In this document: piece by piece, positions 8,958 to 17,201 of the stretch | Layout of the letters: every line of letters begins with the position of its first letter | How positions within the stretch are numbered: the stretch's first letter is position 1 | Origin: Planctomycetota bacterium | GTDB taxonomy: Bacteria; Planctomycetota; Planctomycetia; Pirellulales; Lacipirellulaceae | Assembly (NCBI GenBank): GCA_022614705.1 | Contig: JAKEIB010000400.1 | Location: forward strand, 1-34,801 | Length of the DNA stretch: 34,801 nucleotides | Reading direction: 5' to 3' | Notes under the pieces: generated by a model | What the model was told of the DNA's origin: nothing | The model's database searches: none | Seen by the model: the letters and a program-made list of their open reading frames with translations, nothing else | Position numbers and translations under genes: made by a program

Positions 8958-8981
8958 AACTGAATTCTTGCGAATTCAGTT
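8958..8981. terminator. 10-bp hairpin after the LbtU-like gene
   Basis: AACTGAATTC (8958-8967) and GAATTCAGTT (8972-8981) are perfect complements around the loop TTGC. TTTT follows at about 8990. The stem is AT-rich and the T-run is displaced, so it is only a possible terminator, but it sits 85 bases after the stop and before sucA. Confidence 0.45.
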
Positions 8982-9099
8982 ACCTATCGTTTTGAATCTG
9001 AGCTCCCTCGCGCCGTGTACGCCTTGGATTATAGTGGAATAGGGCGGCACATTATTCGTTCGATGATGTCGCGATCCTATCATTGCGTAAGCGACCATC

Positions 9100-11931
9100 A
9101 TGGCAGAAACCGGCGAAAACGTGACAAACGCTGCGCCCGAGCTCAACAGCCAGAGTCTCGGGTTCGCCGAGCAAATGTTTGCCAAGTATGCCGCGGATCC
9201 CCAGTCGGTTTCGCCCGATTGGCGCGACTATTTCGCGGCGCTTTCCAACGGAGTGTCACGAAGCGATACTCCGACAGCGCATAGACCTGAGGTTGCCAAA
9301 CCAGCGACACCGACGGCTGCTCCGCCCAATGGTCGAGATGGGCAGCCGATGCCGGCCGAGCTCGAAGCGGCCGCCAAACAGGAGCGCATCGATCAGCTCA
9401 TCCGCAACTACCGCGTGCGCGGACACATCTGTGCCGACGTCGATCCGCTCGATCGGCCGCGCCTCCACCCGCCCGAGTTGGATCCGAGTTTTTATGGCTT
9501 CACCGATGCCGACTACAATCGCGAGTTCGTGACTCGCTCGGAGCGCGGCGTACTGCGTCGCACGCTCCGCGAGATTGTTGCGTGGCTTCGCAACACGTAT
9601 TGCCGCACGATCGGCGTGCAATTCATGCACATCGACGACCTGGTCGTCCGCGAATGGCTGCAGAATCGCATGGAGGAGAGCGAGAACCACATCAAGCTCA
9701 GCCGCGAGGAGCAGTTGCGAATCTTGGAGCGGCTCACCGCGGCCTCCGTGTTCGAGTCGTTCTTGGAAACGAAGTTTACGGGCGCAAAGAGCTTCTCGCT
9801 TGCCGGCGCCGAAAGCCTTATACCTTTGCTCGACCTGGCGATTGAGCAAGCCGGAGCCGACGGCGTTCAGGAAATCGTTTTGGCCATGGCGCATCGCGGC
9901 CGACTGAACGTGCTGGCCAACGTCATCGGCAAAAGTCCGCGCGAAATCTTCCGCGAGTTCCAGGATTTGGAGTCTGCCGGCCGCACCGGTCCCGGCGACG
10001 TGAAGTATCACCTCGGCTACTCCAGCGATTGGACGACCGCTGGCGGCGAGAAGGTGCACCTTTCGCTCAGTTTCAACCCGAGCCACTTGGAGTACGTTAA
10101 TCCGGTGGCGATGGGCCGCATGCGGGCCAAGCAAGACCGCTACGGCGACGCCCAGCGCAAACGCGGCCTGGTGATATTGATGCACGGCGACGCGGCATTT
10201 TCCGGCGAGGGCGTCGTGCAGGAATGCCTCAACCTCAGCGAACTGCCCGGCTACCGCGTCGGTGGCACGCTTCACGTCGTCATCAACAACCAGATCGGAT
10301 TCACCACGAACACCGACGAAGCGCGATCGAGCGTGTATTCCACCGACGTCGCCAAGATGCTGCAGATTCCGATCTTTCACGTCAACGGCGAAGACCCGGA
10401 AGCCGTGGCCCAAACCGTGCGGCTCGGTCTCGATTTTCGCAAGGAGTTTCAGCGCGACGTCGTCATCGACATGTACGCATACCGCCTTCGGGGACATAAC
10501 GAGGGCGACGACCCATCGTACACGCAACCACTGTTGTACAAGAACATCGCGAAGCAATGCTCCGTTCGCGACGGGTATTTACGACGCCTGTTGACGCTGA
10601 AGGGAGTGACGCCCGAGGAAGCAGAAAAGATTGAAGTCGATGCGTGCGCTCGCCTGGAGAAGGAGTTTGCCGCCGCGCGCAGCAAGGACTATCAACTTTC
10701 CAATCCGACGCCGACCGGCTTTTGGGCCGACTTCCACGGCGGCCCCTGGGGCGACGTGGCTGATGTCGACACGGCCATCAGCAGCGAGCGCGTAAAGTCA
10801 TTATTGGAAACCCAGACGAACTTGCCGGAGGATTTTCACCTGCATCCCAAGCTGACCCGCGCGCTCGATCGACGGCGCGAAATGGCGGCCGGCAAGCGGC
10901 CGCTCGATTGGTCGGCCGCCGAAGCGGTGGCCTTGGCCTCGCTTGCCGACGAGGGATTCCGCGTTCGCATCAGCGGGCAGGACACGGCCCGCGGCACGTT
11001 CAGCCAGCGGCACGCCGTGCTGCATGACTTTGAAACTGGTCGGACGTTCATGCCGCTCCGCCACGTGTCGCCGAATCAGGCGCCTGTCGAGATCATCAAC
11101 AGTCCGCTCTCGGAAGTCGCGGTCCTGGGCTACGAATACGGTTATAGCCTCGATTGCCCGGAAGGACTTGTGGCCTGGGAAGCACAATTCGGCGACTTCG
11201 TGAACGCGGCCCAAGTCGTGATCGATCAATTCATCGCCAGCGCCGAGGCCAAGTGGCGCCGGCTCAGCGGGGTGATTTTACTATTGCCCCACGGTTTCGA
11301 AGGGCAAGGGCCGGAACACTCGAGTGCGCGGTTGGAACGATTTCTAGCGCTCGCAGCTGACGATAATTTGCAAGTTGTGTATCCCACTACGCCCGCTCAG
11401 TACTTTCATTGTTTGCGCCGCCAGGTGCTGCGACGCTGGCGCAAGCCGCTCGTGATCATGACGCCGAAGAGCCTGCTGCGTCATCGCGAATGCCAGTCGG
11501 TGCTCGATGACTTTGAAACCGGACGTTTCCAACCAGTGATTATTGATTCGGAGCGCAAAAACGCGAAAGAAACTAACCGCGTGCTTATGTGCTCCGGCAA
11601 GGTATTTTACGAGTTGCTCGAGCGACGTCGGGAGCTCGCAGGGCCCGCGCCACCGATCATTCGCATGGAGCAGTTTTATCCGCTACCGGTTGAAGAGCTG
11701 CGCGGCGTGCTCTCGCGTTTCGCACCGGGAGCGCAAGTCGCCTGGGTGCAAGAAGAGCCGGAGAACATGGGCGCATGGCGATTCTTTCGCGTGCATTGGG
11801 ATCAATTTTTTAGCGAGTATCCGTTGACGTGTGTTTCGCGTCCTGCCTCGGCCAGCCCGGCCACTGGCTCGAAGACCGCCCACGAACGCGAGCAAAAGCA
11901 ACTCATTGAGCGAGCGCTGGGTCGAGAGTGA
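9100..11931 (+). CDS. sucA: 2-oxoglutarate dehydrogenase E1 component
   Basis: SucA is the thiamin-diphosphate E1 of the 2-oxoglutarate dehydrogenase complex (TCA cycle, cytoplasm). It decarboxylates 2-oxoglutarate and passes the succinyl group to the lipoyl arm of E2. At 943 aa it is close to the E. coli length. It has the N-terminal segment (FAEQMFAKYAADPQSVSPDWRDYF) that in E. coli helps bind E2, the active-site AHRGRLNVL (His265), the cofactor motif HGDAAFSGEG with a following NNQIGFTT, and GHNEGDDPSYTQP. The C-terminal transketolase-like half is complete, including GFEGQGPEHSSAR. The ATG at 9100 is the natural start; its Shine-Dalgarno is weak. sucB follows after 32 bases on the same strand, so they form an operon. 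No E3 (lpd) gene is in the window. Confidence 0.97.
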   Translation: MAETGENVTNAAPELNSQSLGFAEQMFAKYAADPQSVSPDWRDYFAALSNGVSRSDTPTAHRPEVAKPATPTAAPPNGRDGQPMPAELEAAAKQERIDQLIRNYRVRGHICADVDPLDRPRLHPPELDPSFYGFTDADYNREFVTRSERGVLRRTLREIVAWLRNTYCRTIGVQFMHIDDLVVREWLQNRMEESENHIKLSREEQLRILERLTAASVFESFLETKFTGAKSFSLAGAESLIPLLDLAIEQAGADGVQEIVLAMAHRGRLNVLANVIGKSPREIFREFQDLESAGRTGPGDVKYHLGYSSDWTTAGGEKVHLSLSFNPSHLEYVNPVAMGRMRAKQDRYGDAQRKRGLVILMHGDAAFSGEGVVQECLNLSELPGYRVGGTLHVVINNQIGFTTNTDEARSSVYSTDVAKMLQIPIFHVNGEDPEAVAQTVRLGLDFRKEFQRDVVIDMYAYRLRGHNEGDDPSYTQPLLYKNIAKQCSVRDGYLRRLLTLKGVTPEEAEKIEVDACARLEKEFAAARSKDYQLSNPTPTGFWADFHGGPWGDVADVDTAISSERVKSLLETQTNLPEDFHLHPKLTRALDRRREMAAGKRPLDWSAAEAVALASLADEGFRVRISGQDTARGTFSQRHAVLHDFETGRTFMPLRHVSPNQAPVEIINSPLSEVAVLGYEYGYSLDCPEGLVAWEAQFGDFVNAAQVVIDQFIASAEAKWRRLSGVILLLPHGFEGQGPEHSSARLERFLALAADDNLQVVYPTTPAQYFHCLRRQVLRRWRKPLVIMTPKSLLRHRECQSVLDDFETGRFQPVIIDSERKNAKETNRVLMCSGKVFYELLERRRELAGPAPPIIRMEQFYPLPVEELRGVLSRFAPGAQVAWVQEEPENMGAWRFFRVHWDQFFSEYPLTCVSRPASASPATGSKTAHEREQKQLIERALGRE

Positions 11932-11963
11932 CACCATGACGGTATCTGCGATCGGGGAGAATC

Positions 11964-13142
11964 ATGCCTGTTGACTTAAAAGTCCCGGAGATGGGCGAAT
12001 CGGTAACCGAGGTCTACATCGGCCAGTGGTGGAAGAAGGAAGGCGACCAGGTCGAACAGGATGATGTGCTCGTGGAACTCGAATCGGAGAAGGCCACGCT
12101 CGATCTTCGCGCGCCGGCTGCGGGCGTGCTTACGAAGATACTCAAGAATTCCGGTGAAGAGGCCGAGGTCGGCGAGGTGATTGGTCAAATCGACGAGGCT
12201 GCGACGCAAAAGGCGCCCAAAAAGTCCGCGTCGCGTGCCGAGCAAAAGGAAGAAAAGTCTACCACCGAAAAACAGCCGGCGGACGAGCCAAAGGCCGCTG
12301 CCGACGACAAAACTGTAGCGAAAGAAACGGACAAAAAGGCCGATCAAAAGTCTGCGAATGCCAAGCCCAAAGTTGCGCTTCAGCGGGCAAATGAAGCCGC
12401 GGAGTCGGGGGTACTGCTAAGCCCGAAGTCTGTCGAATCAAATCGGGAAGAAGAGCGCGTGGTCATGAGCCCGATTCGCCGCCGCATTGCCTCTCGACTG
12501 GTGAACGCCCAGCGCAACGCCGCGCTGCTGACGACGTTCAACGAAATCGACATGTCGGCGGTGAAACAGCTGCGTGCCCAGCATGGCGAGGCATTCAAGG
12601 AGCGGCATCGCGTTCGGCTCGGCTTCATGCCGTTCTTTGTCAAGGCGGCCGTCGAAGCGCTGCGGCTATTTCCGGAGCTCAACGCCATGATCGACGGCGA
12701 CGACATCGTCTACCGCCGCTACTACGACATCGGCGTGGCCATCAGCAGCGACAAAGGCCTGGTCGTTCCGGTGCTCCGCGATGCCGACCGAATGAGCTTC
12801 GCGCAAATCGAACAAGCGATCGAAGATTTGTCGAAGCGGGCGCGCAGCGGAGAGCTAAAGGTCGAAGAGCTACACGGCGGCACGTTCACGATCACCAACG
12901 GCGGCGTCTTCGGTTCGCTGCTGTCGACGCCCATCGTCAATCCGCCGCAGAGCGGGGTTCTGGGCATGCACGCCATCCAAAATCGCCCGATCGCGGTCGA
13001 CAACCAGATCGTCATCCGACCCATGATGTACGTCGCGCTTTCCTACGATCATCGCACCGTCGACGGCCGCGAAGCGGTTACGTTTTTGCGGCGAATCAAG
13101 GAAACCATCGAAGAACCGGCGCGCTTGTTAATCGATGCCTGA
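11964..13142 (+). CDS. sucB: 2-oxoglutarate dehydrogenase E2 (dihydrolipoyl succinyltransferase)
   Basis: The 392-aa E2 carries an N-terminal lipoyl domain (residues 1-78; lipoylated Lys43 in ESEKATLD) and a C-terminal catalytic domain (about 168-392) ending with the active-site SYDHRTVDG (His363, Asp367). GGGGAGA at 11954-11960 precedes the ATG. It moves succinyl groups from E1 to CoA. The region between the domains (about 79-165) is a highly charged Lys/Glu/Ala linker. I could not find in it the roughly 35-residue peripheral-subunit-binding domain that normally holds E3. The catalytic domain is typical of succinyltransferases by context with sucA. The stop codon overlaps the first base of a palindromic element that fills the gap to the convergent rhodanese gene. 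Confidence 0.94.
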   Translation: MPVDLKVPEMGESVTEVYIGQWWKKEGDQVEQDDVLVELESEKATLDLRAPAAGVLTKILKNSGEEAEVGEVIGQIDEAATQKAPKKSASRAEQKEEKSTTEKQPADEPKAAADDKTVAKETDKKADQKSANAKPKVALQRANEAAESGVLLSPKSVESNREEERVVMSPIRRRIASRLVNAQRNAALLTTFNEIDMSAVKQLRAQHGEAFKERHRVRLGFMPFFVKAAVEALRLFPELNAMIDGDDIVYRRYYDIGVAISSDKGLVVPVLRDADRMSFAQIEQAIEDLSKRARSGELKVEELHGGTFTITNGGVFGSLLSTPIVNPPQSGVLGMHAIQNRPIAVDNQIVIRPMMYVALSYDHRTVDGREAVTFLRRIKETIEEPARLLIDA

Positions 13143-13216
13143 AACTGTAGCTGGCCTCTCCGAGGCCGGCTCCTGGCGCAACCTCGAACCGGGGTCACAG
13201 ACCCCGGCTACAGTTT
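13142..13216. repeat. GTAGCTGG-type double-hairpin element, copy A
   Basis: Perfect 10-bp inverted ends AAACTGTAGC (13142-13151) and GCTACAGTTT (13207-13216) enclose two hairpins: GGCCTC/GAGGCC (13053 offset by 100, that is 13153-13158 and 13162-13167) and CCGGGGTC/GACCCCGG (13189-13196 and 13200-13207). It starts on the last base of the sucB stop and ends 4 bases before the rhodanese stop, so it fills the convergent gap. An inverted copy is at 28613-28674. Confidence 0.85.
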
Positions 13217-13220
13217 GCCT

Positions 13221-13580
13221 CTACTCCATCGCCAATCCTTCATTCCGCCACGCCTTGAGTCCGCCCGCCATTGAGGCGACGTTGGTGTATCCCATCTTCT
13301 GCAAATTGTCCGCGGCAAGTGCCGATCGGCTGCCGCCGCCGCAGTAGCAGATTATGGGTGTCGCTATGTCCGGGATAGCCTCCTCGATGCGAAGTTCGAC
13401 AACCCCCTTGCTCAGATGGATCGCGCGTTTGGCATGCCCCTGAACAAATTCTTCGCGTTCGCGCACGTCGATCAAGACGGCGCCCTGTGCTTGCTCCTCG
13501 TTAGCCTGTGCAGGCGTGACTTCGCGAACCCGGCTCTTGGCGTCGGCAGTAAGTTGAGCAAATCGAGAGGGGTGGTTCAT
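13221..13580 (-). CDS. Single-domain rhodanese-like sulfurtransferase
   Basis: The 119-aa protein is a single rhodanese domain, probably cytoplasmic. It has LIDVREREEF (Asp38, Arg40) and the active-site loop CGGGSRS with the persulfide-carrying Cys80 and Arg85, followed by GYTNVASMAGGLKAW, the conserved end of the fold. Members of this family move sulfane sulfur from thiosulfate or persulfides to acceptors. I chose the ATG at 13578-13580 because GGGAG stands 8 bases upstream on the minus strand and the upstream in-frame residues look non-coding. The gene converges on sucB and is divergent from the phosphatase-like gene. The six-residue loop matches sulfur-specific members; Cdc25-like phosphatases of this fold have a longer loop. 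Confidence 0.9.
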   Translation of the reverse strand: MNHPSRFAQLTADAKSRVREVTPAQANEEQAQGAVLIDVREREEFVQGHAKRAIHLSKGVVELRIEEAIPDIATPIICYCGGGSRSALAADNLQKMGYTNVASMAGGLKAWRNEGLAME

Positions 13581-13731
13581 GCTGAAATCTCCCGTGAGTG
13601 TGCGTGCGATATTGACCTTTGCGGAGCTGGAGCGTCCGTGTAATCTGTTGCGTTGATGCGGGATCATCTCGGACACCCGCATTGCTACCATCTTCTGATT
13701 CGGCCCCAGGCGACGCAAGGTGCTTCGAACG

Positions 13732-14169
13732 ATGAAGCGAGTTTTGTTTCTCTGCAGCGGGAACTATTACCGCAGCCGCTTTGCTGAAATCTTCTTCAAT
13801 TGGAACGCGGAGCAGCACGGCCTGCCATGGCGTGCCGAATCGCGCGGCCTGGCCCTCGACTCGCGCAATTCCGGCCCGCTCTCGCGTCACACTTCGGCAA
13901 ACCTGGCAGCCCGCGGCATCTCCTGGGCCGAATATCTTCGCTCGCCGCTGCCCGTAACCGAGGCAGACTTCGCGGCCGCCAACCGCGTAATCGCCGTCAA
14001 GGCCGCCGAGCATCGGCCAATCGTCGATGCTCAGTTCCCGGGGTGGCGCGACGTCGTCGAATACTGGCACGTGCATGACCTGGATTGCGCGACGCCGGCC
14101 GAAACGTTCGCCCAGCTTGAACAGGAAATCACGCAACTTCTTGCGGGCCTCTCCGCCAAAGCCGCGTGA
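13732..14169 (+). CDS. Low-molecular-weight protein-tyrosine-phosphatase-like protein
   Basis: The protein (145 aa) begins MKRVLFLCSGNYYRSRFAEI, the P-loop CX5R of the LMW-PTP fold (Cys8, Arg14). The family's C-terminal general acid is normally in a DP motif; here the equivalent area reads HDLDCATP (Asp116 or Asp118), so the proline is shifted or lost. It may be a true phosphatase or a divergent family member, such as an arsenate-reductase-like protein. The ATG at 13732 fits the family N-terminus; an in-frame GTG at 13720 would add four residues. It is transcribed divergently from the rhodanese. Confidence 0.8.
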   Translation: MKRVLFLCSGNYYRSRFAEIFFNWNAEQHGLPWRAESRGLALDSRNSGPLSRHTSANLAARGISWAEYLRSPLPVTEADFAAANRVIAVKAAEHRPIVDAQFPGWRDVVEYWHVHDLDCATPAETFAQLEQEITQLLAGLSAKAA

Positions 14170-14301
14170 CCGCCGGCTCGCACCTGGTACAATGACGTCT
14201 AGTTCATGTACGGGCGTTGCGCACTTGAAATCTTGAGCCCGCGCATGGCCAAGCAAAGCATCGTCCGCGAGCGGATGACCGAACGCACCGGGAGACGTAC
14301 G

Positions 14302-14706
14302 ATGTCGTCGCAGGAGCAAATCAAGACATTCTTGGCCGGCAAGCGATTCGCGGTTGTCGGCGCTTCGCAAGATCGCGAGAAGTACGGCAACAAAGTGCTG
14401 CGGGTTTACATGCAGAACAACATCGATGCGGTGCCCATCAACCCCAACGCCGATCAGGTCGAGGGCCTCACTGCGTACGCCGATCTGCCGTCCGTGCCGG
14501 GCGATATCGACGGTGTATCCATCATCACGCCACCGAGAGTCACCGAGCTGGTAGTGCAGCAAGCGCTCGCGCTGGGCATCAGAAACATCTGGATGCAACC
14601 GGGCGCGGAAAGCAACGCGGCCATCGAATTGGCGAAGCATGCCGGTGCCAATATCATTGCAGGCGGACCGTGCATTCTGATCGCACTGCATTACCATGAT
14701 GACTAA
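14302..14706 (+). CDS. CoA-binding protein (YccU-like)
   Basis: The 134-aa protein is a stand-alone CoA_binding Rossmann domain: FAVVGASQDREKYGNKV near the N-terminus (nucleotide loop GAS), then VPINPNADQVEGLTAY, SIITPP, and GIRNIWMQPGAES, with GGPCILI near the end. This is the CoA-binding module also found in succinyl-CoA synthetase, but the free-standing proteins have no defined enzymatic role. The ATG at 14302 is preceded by GGGAG at an ideal distance of about 7 bases. An upstream in-frame ATG at 14206 would add 32 poorly conserved-looking residues. It follows the phosphatase-like gene by 132 bases on the same strand. Confidence 0.88.
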   Translation: MSSQEQIKTFLAGKRFAVVGASQDREKYGNKVLRVYMQNNIDAVPINPNADQVEGLTAYADLPSVPGDIDGVSIITPPRVTELVVQQALALGIRNIWMQPGAESNAAIELAKHAGANIIAGGPCILIALHYHDD

Positions 14707-14734
14707 GGTAAACATTGCGTGCGGCCGCCACGGC

Positions 14735-14762
14735 TTGACACGGCTCTACGGCGCATTAGGTT
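14735..14762 (+). promoter_or_regulatory. Possible sigma70-type promoter before the sulfatase
   Basis: A perfect TTGACA (14735-14740) is followed after 16 bases by TAGGTT (14757-14762), a weak match to TATAAT. It lies 43 bases before the chosen sulfatase start. Planctomycete promoters are poorly defined, so this is only a candidate. Confidence 0.3.
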
Positions 14763-14804
14763 AGCAACTGCGGAAGACATCTTGTGTTTGCCTTCGGAGC
14801 ACAC

Positions 14805-16286
14805 ATGAATTTGGCACGCATCGACTTGTTGCCATTCGCGATTTTCATGGCATGTTCGGTGATATTCGCGATCGTGCAGGTCGCGGCTGCCGACAAGCCG
14901 AATGTCGTCGTGATTGTCGGTGACGACATGGGTTACGCCGACATCGGCGTTCACGGTTGCAAAGACATCCCGACCCCCAACATCGACGCCCTCGCTGCCG
15001 GCGGCGTCCGCTGCACGAATGGTTACGTTTCAGGGCCATATTGCTCACCGACGCGGGCCGGGCTGTTGACTGGCCGTTATCAAACCCGTTTCGGTCACGA
15101 GTTCAATCCGGGCCCCGCGCCGGGTAAAGTGCAAAGGAAACAGCAACGGCAACTAGGCTACGATGAAAAGGCCGGAATCGGCCTGCCGCTATCGGAAACA
15201 ACCATAGCCGATCGATTGAAGTCGGCCGACTATGCCACCGCGCTTGTCGGCAAGTGGCACCTCGGTCATGCCGACCCGTATCATCCGTTGCGGCGCGGAT
15301 TCGACGAGTATTTCGGGTTTCTCGGCGGGGCGCACAGCTACTTTCCTGGCAACGACGCACGCATTTTCCGCGGTGAGGAGCCAGTCGAAGAGAACGAGTA
15401 CTTAACCGACGCCTTCGGCCGCGAGGCCGTCGCGTTCCTCGAGCGTCAAACGGCTAATAGGCCGTTCTTTCTCTGCCTCTCATTCAACGCCGTCCACACG
15501 CCGATGCACGCCGATGAGGCACGGCTTGAGAAATTCAAGAGCATCCGCGACGAGAAACGTCGAACCTACGCCGCCATGATGTCTGCGATGGACGATGCGA
15601 TTGGCGCGGTCCTGGCCAAGCTGCAAGAGAAGAAGCTCGACGATAACACGATGGTGTTTTTTATCAGCGATAACGGCGGTCCGAGTCTGTCCACAACCAC
15701 CGTGAATGGCTCGATCAACCGTCCACTTCGCGGCTCGAAACGGACGACGCTCGAAGGTGGCATTCGGGTGCCGTTTCTTGTAAAGTGGCCCGCCCGCTTA
15801 CCGACCGGAAAGGTGTACGACCAGCCGGTGATTCAGCTCGATATTCTGCCCACCGTGCTCGCGGCCGCCGGAATCGAAGCCGATCCAGACACACGGCTTG
15901 ATGGCGTGAACATGTTGCCATACCTTCGCGGAGAAAGTGAAGGGCCGCCGCACGATGCGCTCTACTGGCGATTCGGTCAGCAGATGGCGATTCGCCAGGG
16001 CGATTGGAAGCTTGTAAAATACGACCCCGCGGTCGATGGTCTCAAGGGCAAAGCCACGCAGGCCAAGCTCTACAATTTGGCGTCGGACATCGGCGAAAGC
16101 AAAAACTTGATCGCCGAGGAGCCCGAACGAGCCAAAACGCTGCAAGCCACTTGGGACAGGTGGAACGCGTCGAACATGGCGGCGGCATGGGGCGACGGCG
16201 GAAAGGGCAAGAAAGCAAAGGCCCGTAAACAGCAGCGTCAGGCAGCGGCCCGCCGCGCCGCCGAAAAAATTCCAGATGGCAACTGA
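14805..16286 (+). CDS. Formylglycine-dependent sulfatase
   Basis: The 493-aa arylsulfatase-type enzyme removes sulfate esters, probably from a polysaccharide or glycolipid, outside the cytoplasmic membrane. The ATG at 14805 has GGAG just upstream (14796-14799) and gives a signal peptide (hydrophobic residues about 8-28, AAA/DKP). It has metal ligands in VGDDMGYAD (Asp40, Asp41), the maturation motif CSPTR with Cys80 as the formylglycine precursor, then GKWHLGH, and SDNGG near residue 290. A Cys-type site needs an FGE-type maturase, none of which is in the window. The C-terminus ends in a strongly basic tail (KGKKAKARKQQRQ onward). The substrate cannot be told from the sequence. The stop overlaps the start of the PIG-L gene by 11 bases. 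Confidence 0.95.
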   Translation: MNLARIDLLPFAIFMACSVIFAIVQVAAADKPNVVVIVGDDMGYADIGVHGCKDIPTPNIDALAAGGVRCTNGYVSGPYCSPTRAGLLTGRYQTRFGHEFNPGPAPGKVQRKQQRQLGYDEKAGIGLPLSETTIADRLKSADYATALVGKWHLGHADPYHPLRRGFDEYFGFLGGAHSYFPGNDARIFRGEEPVEENEYLTDAFGREAVAFLERQTANRPFFLCLSFNAVHTPMHADEARLEKFKSIRDEKRRTYAAMMSAMDDAIGAVLAKLQEKKLDDNTMVFFISDNGGPSLSTTTVNGSINRPLRGSKRTTLEGGIRVPFLVKWPARLPTGKVYDQPVIQLDILPTVLAAAGIEADPDTRLDGVNMLPYLRGESEGPPHDALYWRFGQQMAIRQGDWKLVKYDPAVDGLKGKATQAKLYNLASDIGESKNLIAEEPERAKTLQATWDRWNASNMAAAWGDGGKGKKAKARKQQRQAAARRAAEKIPDGN

Positions 16287-17061
16287 GCATCCAACGGCGG
16301 CGCGTTCAACCATGACTGCATCTCCTCAGCGTCGCGTTGCTCTCTCGCTGCTCGCGCATCCCGACGACGCCGAGATGTTTTGCGCCGGCACGCTGATTCG
16401 CCTGGCAGACGCGGGCTGGGAAGTGCACATCGCGACAGTCGCCTCGGGCGATTGCGGCTCGATGACGCTGCCACGCGCGGAAATTGCCGCCGTCAGGCGC
16501 CGGGAAGGCATCGCCGCTGCCGCCAAGATCAGCGCCACCTACCACACGCTCGACGAACCCGACATTCAGGTCGTCTTCGACAAAGCAACGAATCGCAAAG
16601 CGATCGACCTTGTGCGCCGCATCGGCCCCACCCTGCTGATCACGCACCCGCGCCACGATTACATGCTCGATCACGAGCAGGTCCATCTGCTGGCCCGCTC
16701 GACGGCCTTCAGCTATTCGATTCCCAATGCGTCCGACTTGCCGCTGATTCCCGGCTCGGCAATTCCCTGGTTATACTACTGCGACCCGGTCGAGGCGCGT
16801 GATCCGTACAGTAGAGGGCTCGTTTCGCCCACAACGTTTGTCGACGTCACCCGGCAAATGGAACGTAAGATCGACATGCTAGCGTGCCACGCGTCGCAGC
16901 GAGATTGGCTGCGATCGCACCACGGCATGGACGAGTACATTGAGGCCATGAAGCGCCACAGCGCGGAACGCGGCCGGCAGCATGGTGTGATGTATGCCGA
17001 GGCGTTCGTGCAGCATCGCGGCCATCCGTTTCCGCAAAACGATTTGTTGGCCGATCTGTAA
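16276..17061 (+). CDS. PIG-L family N-acetylglucosamine-type deacetylase
   Basis: The 261-aa protein belongs to the LmbE/PIG-L family of zinc-dependent deacetylases acting on N-acetylated amino sugars. The zinc-binding AHPDDAE motif is near residues 27-33, and the distal HPRHDYMLDHEQVH motif lies near 130-145; no signal peptide is apparent, so it is probably cytoplasmic. The ATG at 16276 overlaps the end of the sulfatase gene by 11 bases, which suggests co-translation. An in-frame ATG at 16312 is an equally possible start, because the conserved part begins soon after it. Downstream, across a repeat array, is a NagB-like protein: deacetylase and deaminase-type proteins together point to amino-sugar breakdown. 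Confidence 0.88.
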   Translation: MATEHPTAARSTMTASPQRRVALSLLAHPDDAEMFCAGTLIRLADAGWEVHIATVASGDCGSMTLPRAEIAAVRRREGIAAAAKISATYHTLDEPDIQVVFDKATNRKAIDLVRRIGPTLLITHPRHDYMLDHEQVHLLARSTAFSYSIPNASDLPLIPGSAIPWLYYCDPVEARDPYSRGLVSPTTFVDVTRQMERKIDMLACHASQRDWLRSHHGMDEYIEAMKRHSAERGRQHGVMYAEAFVQHRGHPFPQNDLLADL

Positions 17062-17185
17062 GTCAGGCTTTCCAGCTTGACCCAGCAGTGTACGTTAGGC
17101 TTTCCAGCCTGACAAAAAAATGTGAGTTAGGTTTTTCAGCCTGACCAGAATTAAGCCGCGAGCTAGTCAGGCTGGAAAGCCTAAC
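17062..17185. repeat. Array of four 20-bp palindromic units (GTTAGGCT..AGCCTGAC)
   Basis: Units lie at 17062-17081, 17094-17113, 17126-17145 (direct, 12-base spacers) and 17166-17185 (inverted). The second and fourth units are exact reverse complements. Each unit is itself a hairpin, with arms like GTTAGGCT and AGCCTGAC. The array starts right after the PIG-L stop and ends 5 bases before the Shine-Dalgarno of the next gene. A related pair is at 25062-25134. Confidence 0.85.
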
Positions 17186-17201
17186 ATACGAGGAGAAATC
17201 G

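Noticed and set aside
9256..10557. 433-codon open frame on the minus strand
   Set aside because: It lies entirely within sucA on the other strand, its composition (mostly V, A, R, D, H) is that of an antisense shadow of a GC-rich gene, and no family motif is seen.
13501..14715. 404-codon minus-strand open frame across the phosphatase-like and CoA-binding genes
   Set aside because: It covers two clear plus-strand genes and the intergenic space and shows no domain of its own.
17062..17185. CRISPR-like array of short repeats with 12-base spacers
   Set aside because: There are only four units, the spacers are 12 to 20 bases, one unit is inverted, each unit is a hairpin and no cas gene is near. 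It is a palindromic intergenic repeat.
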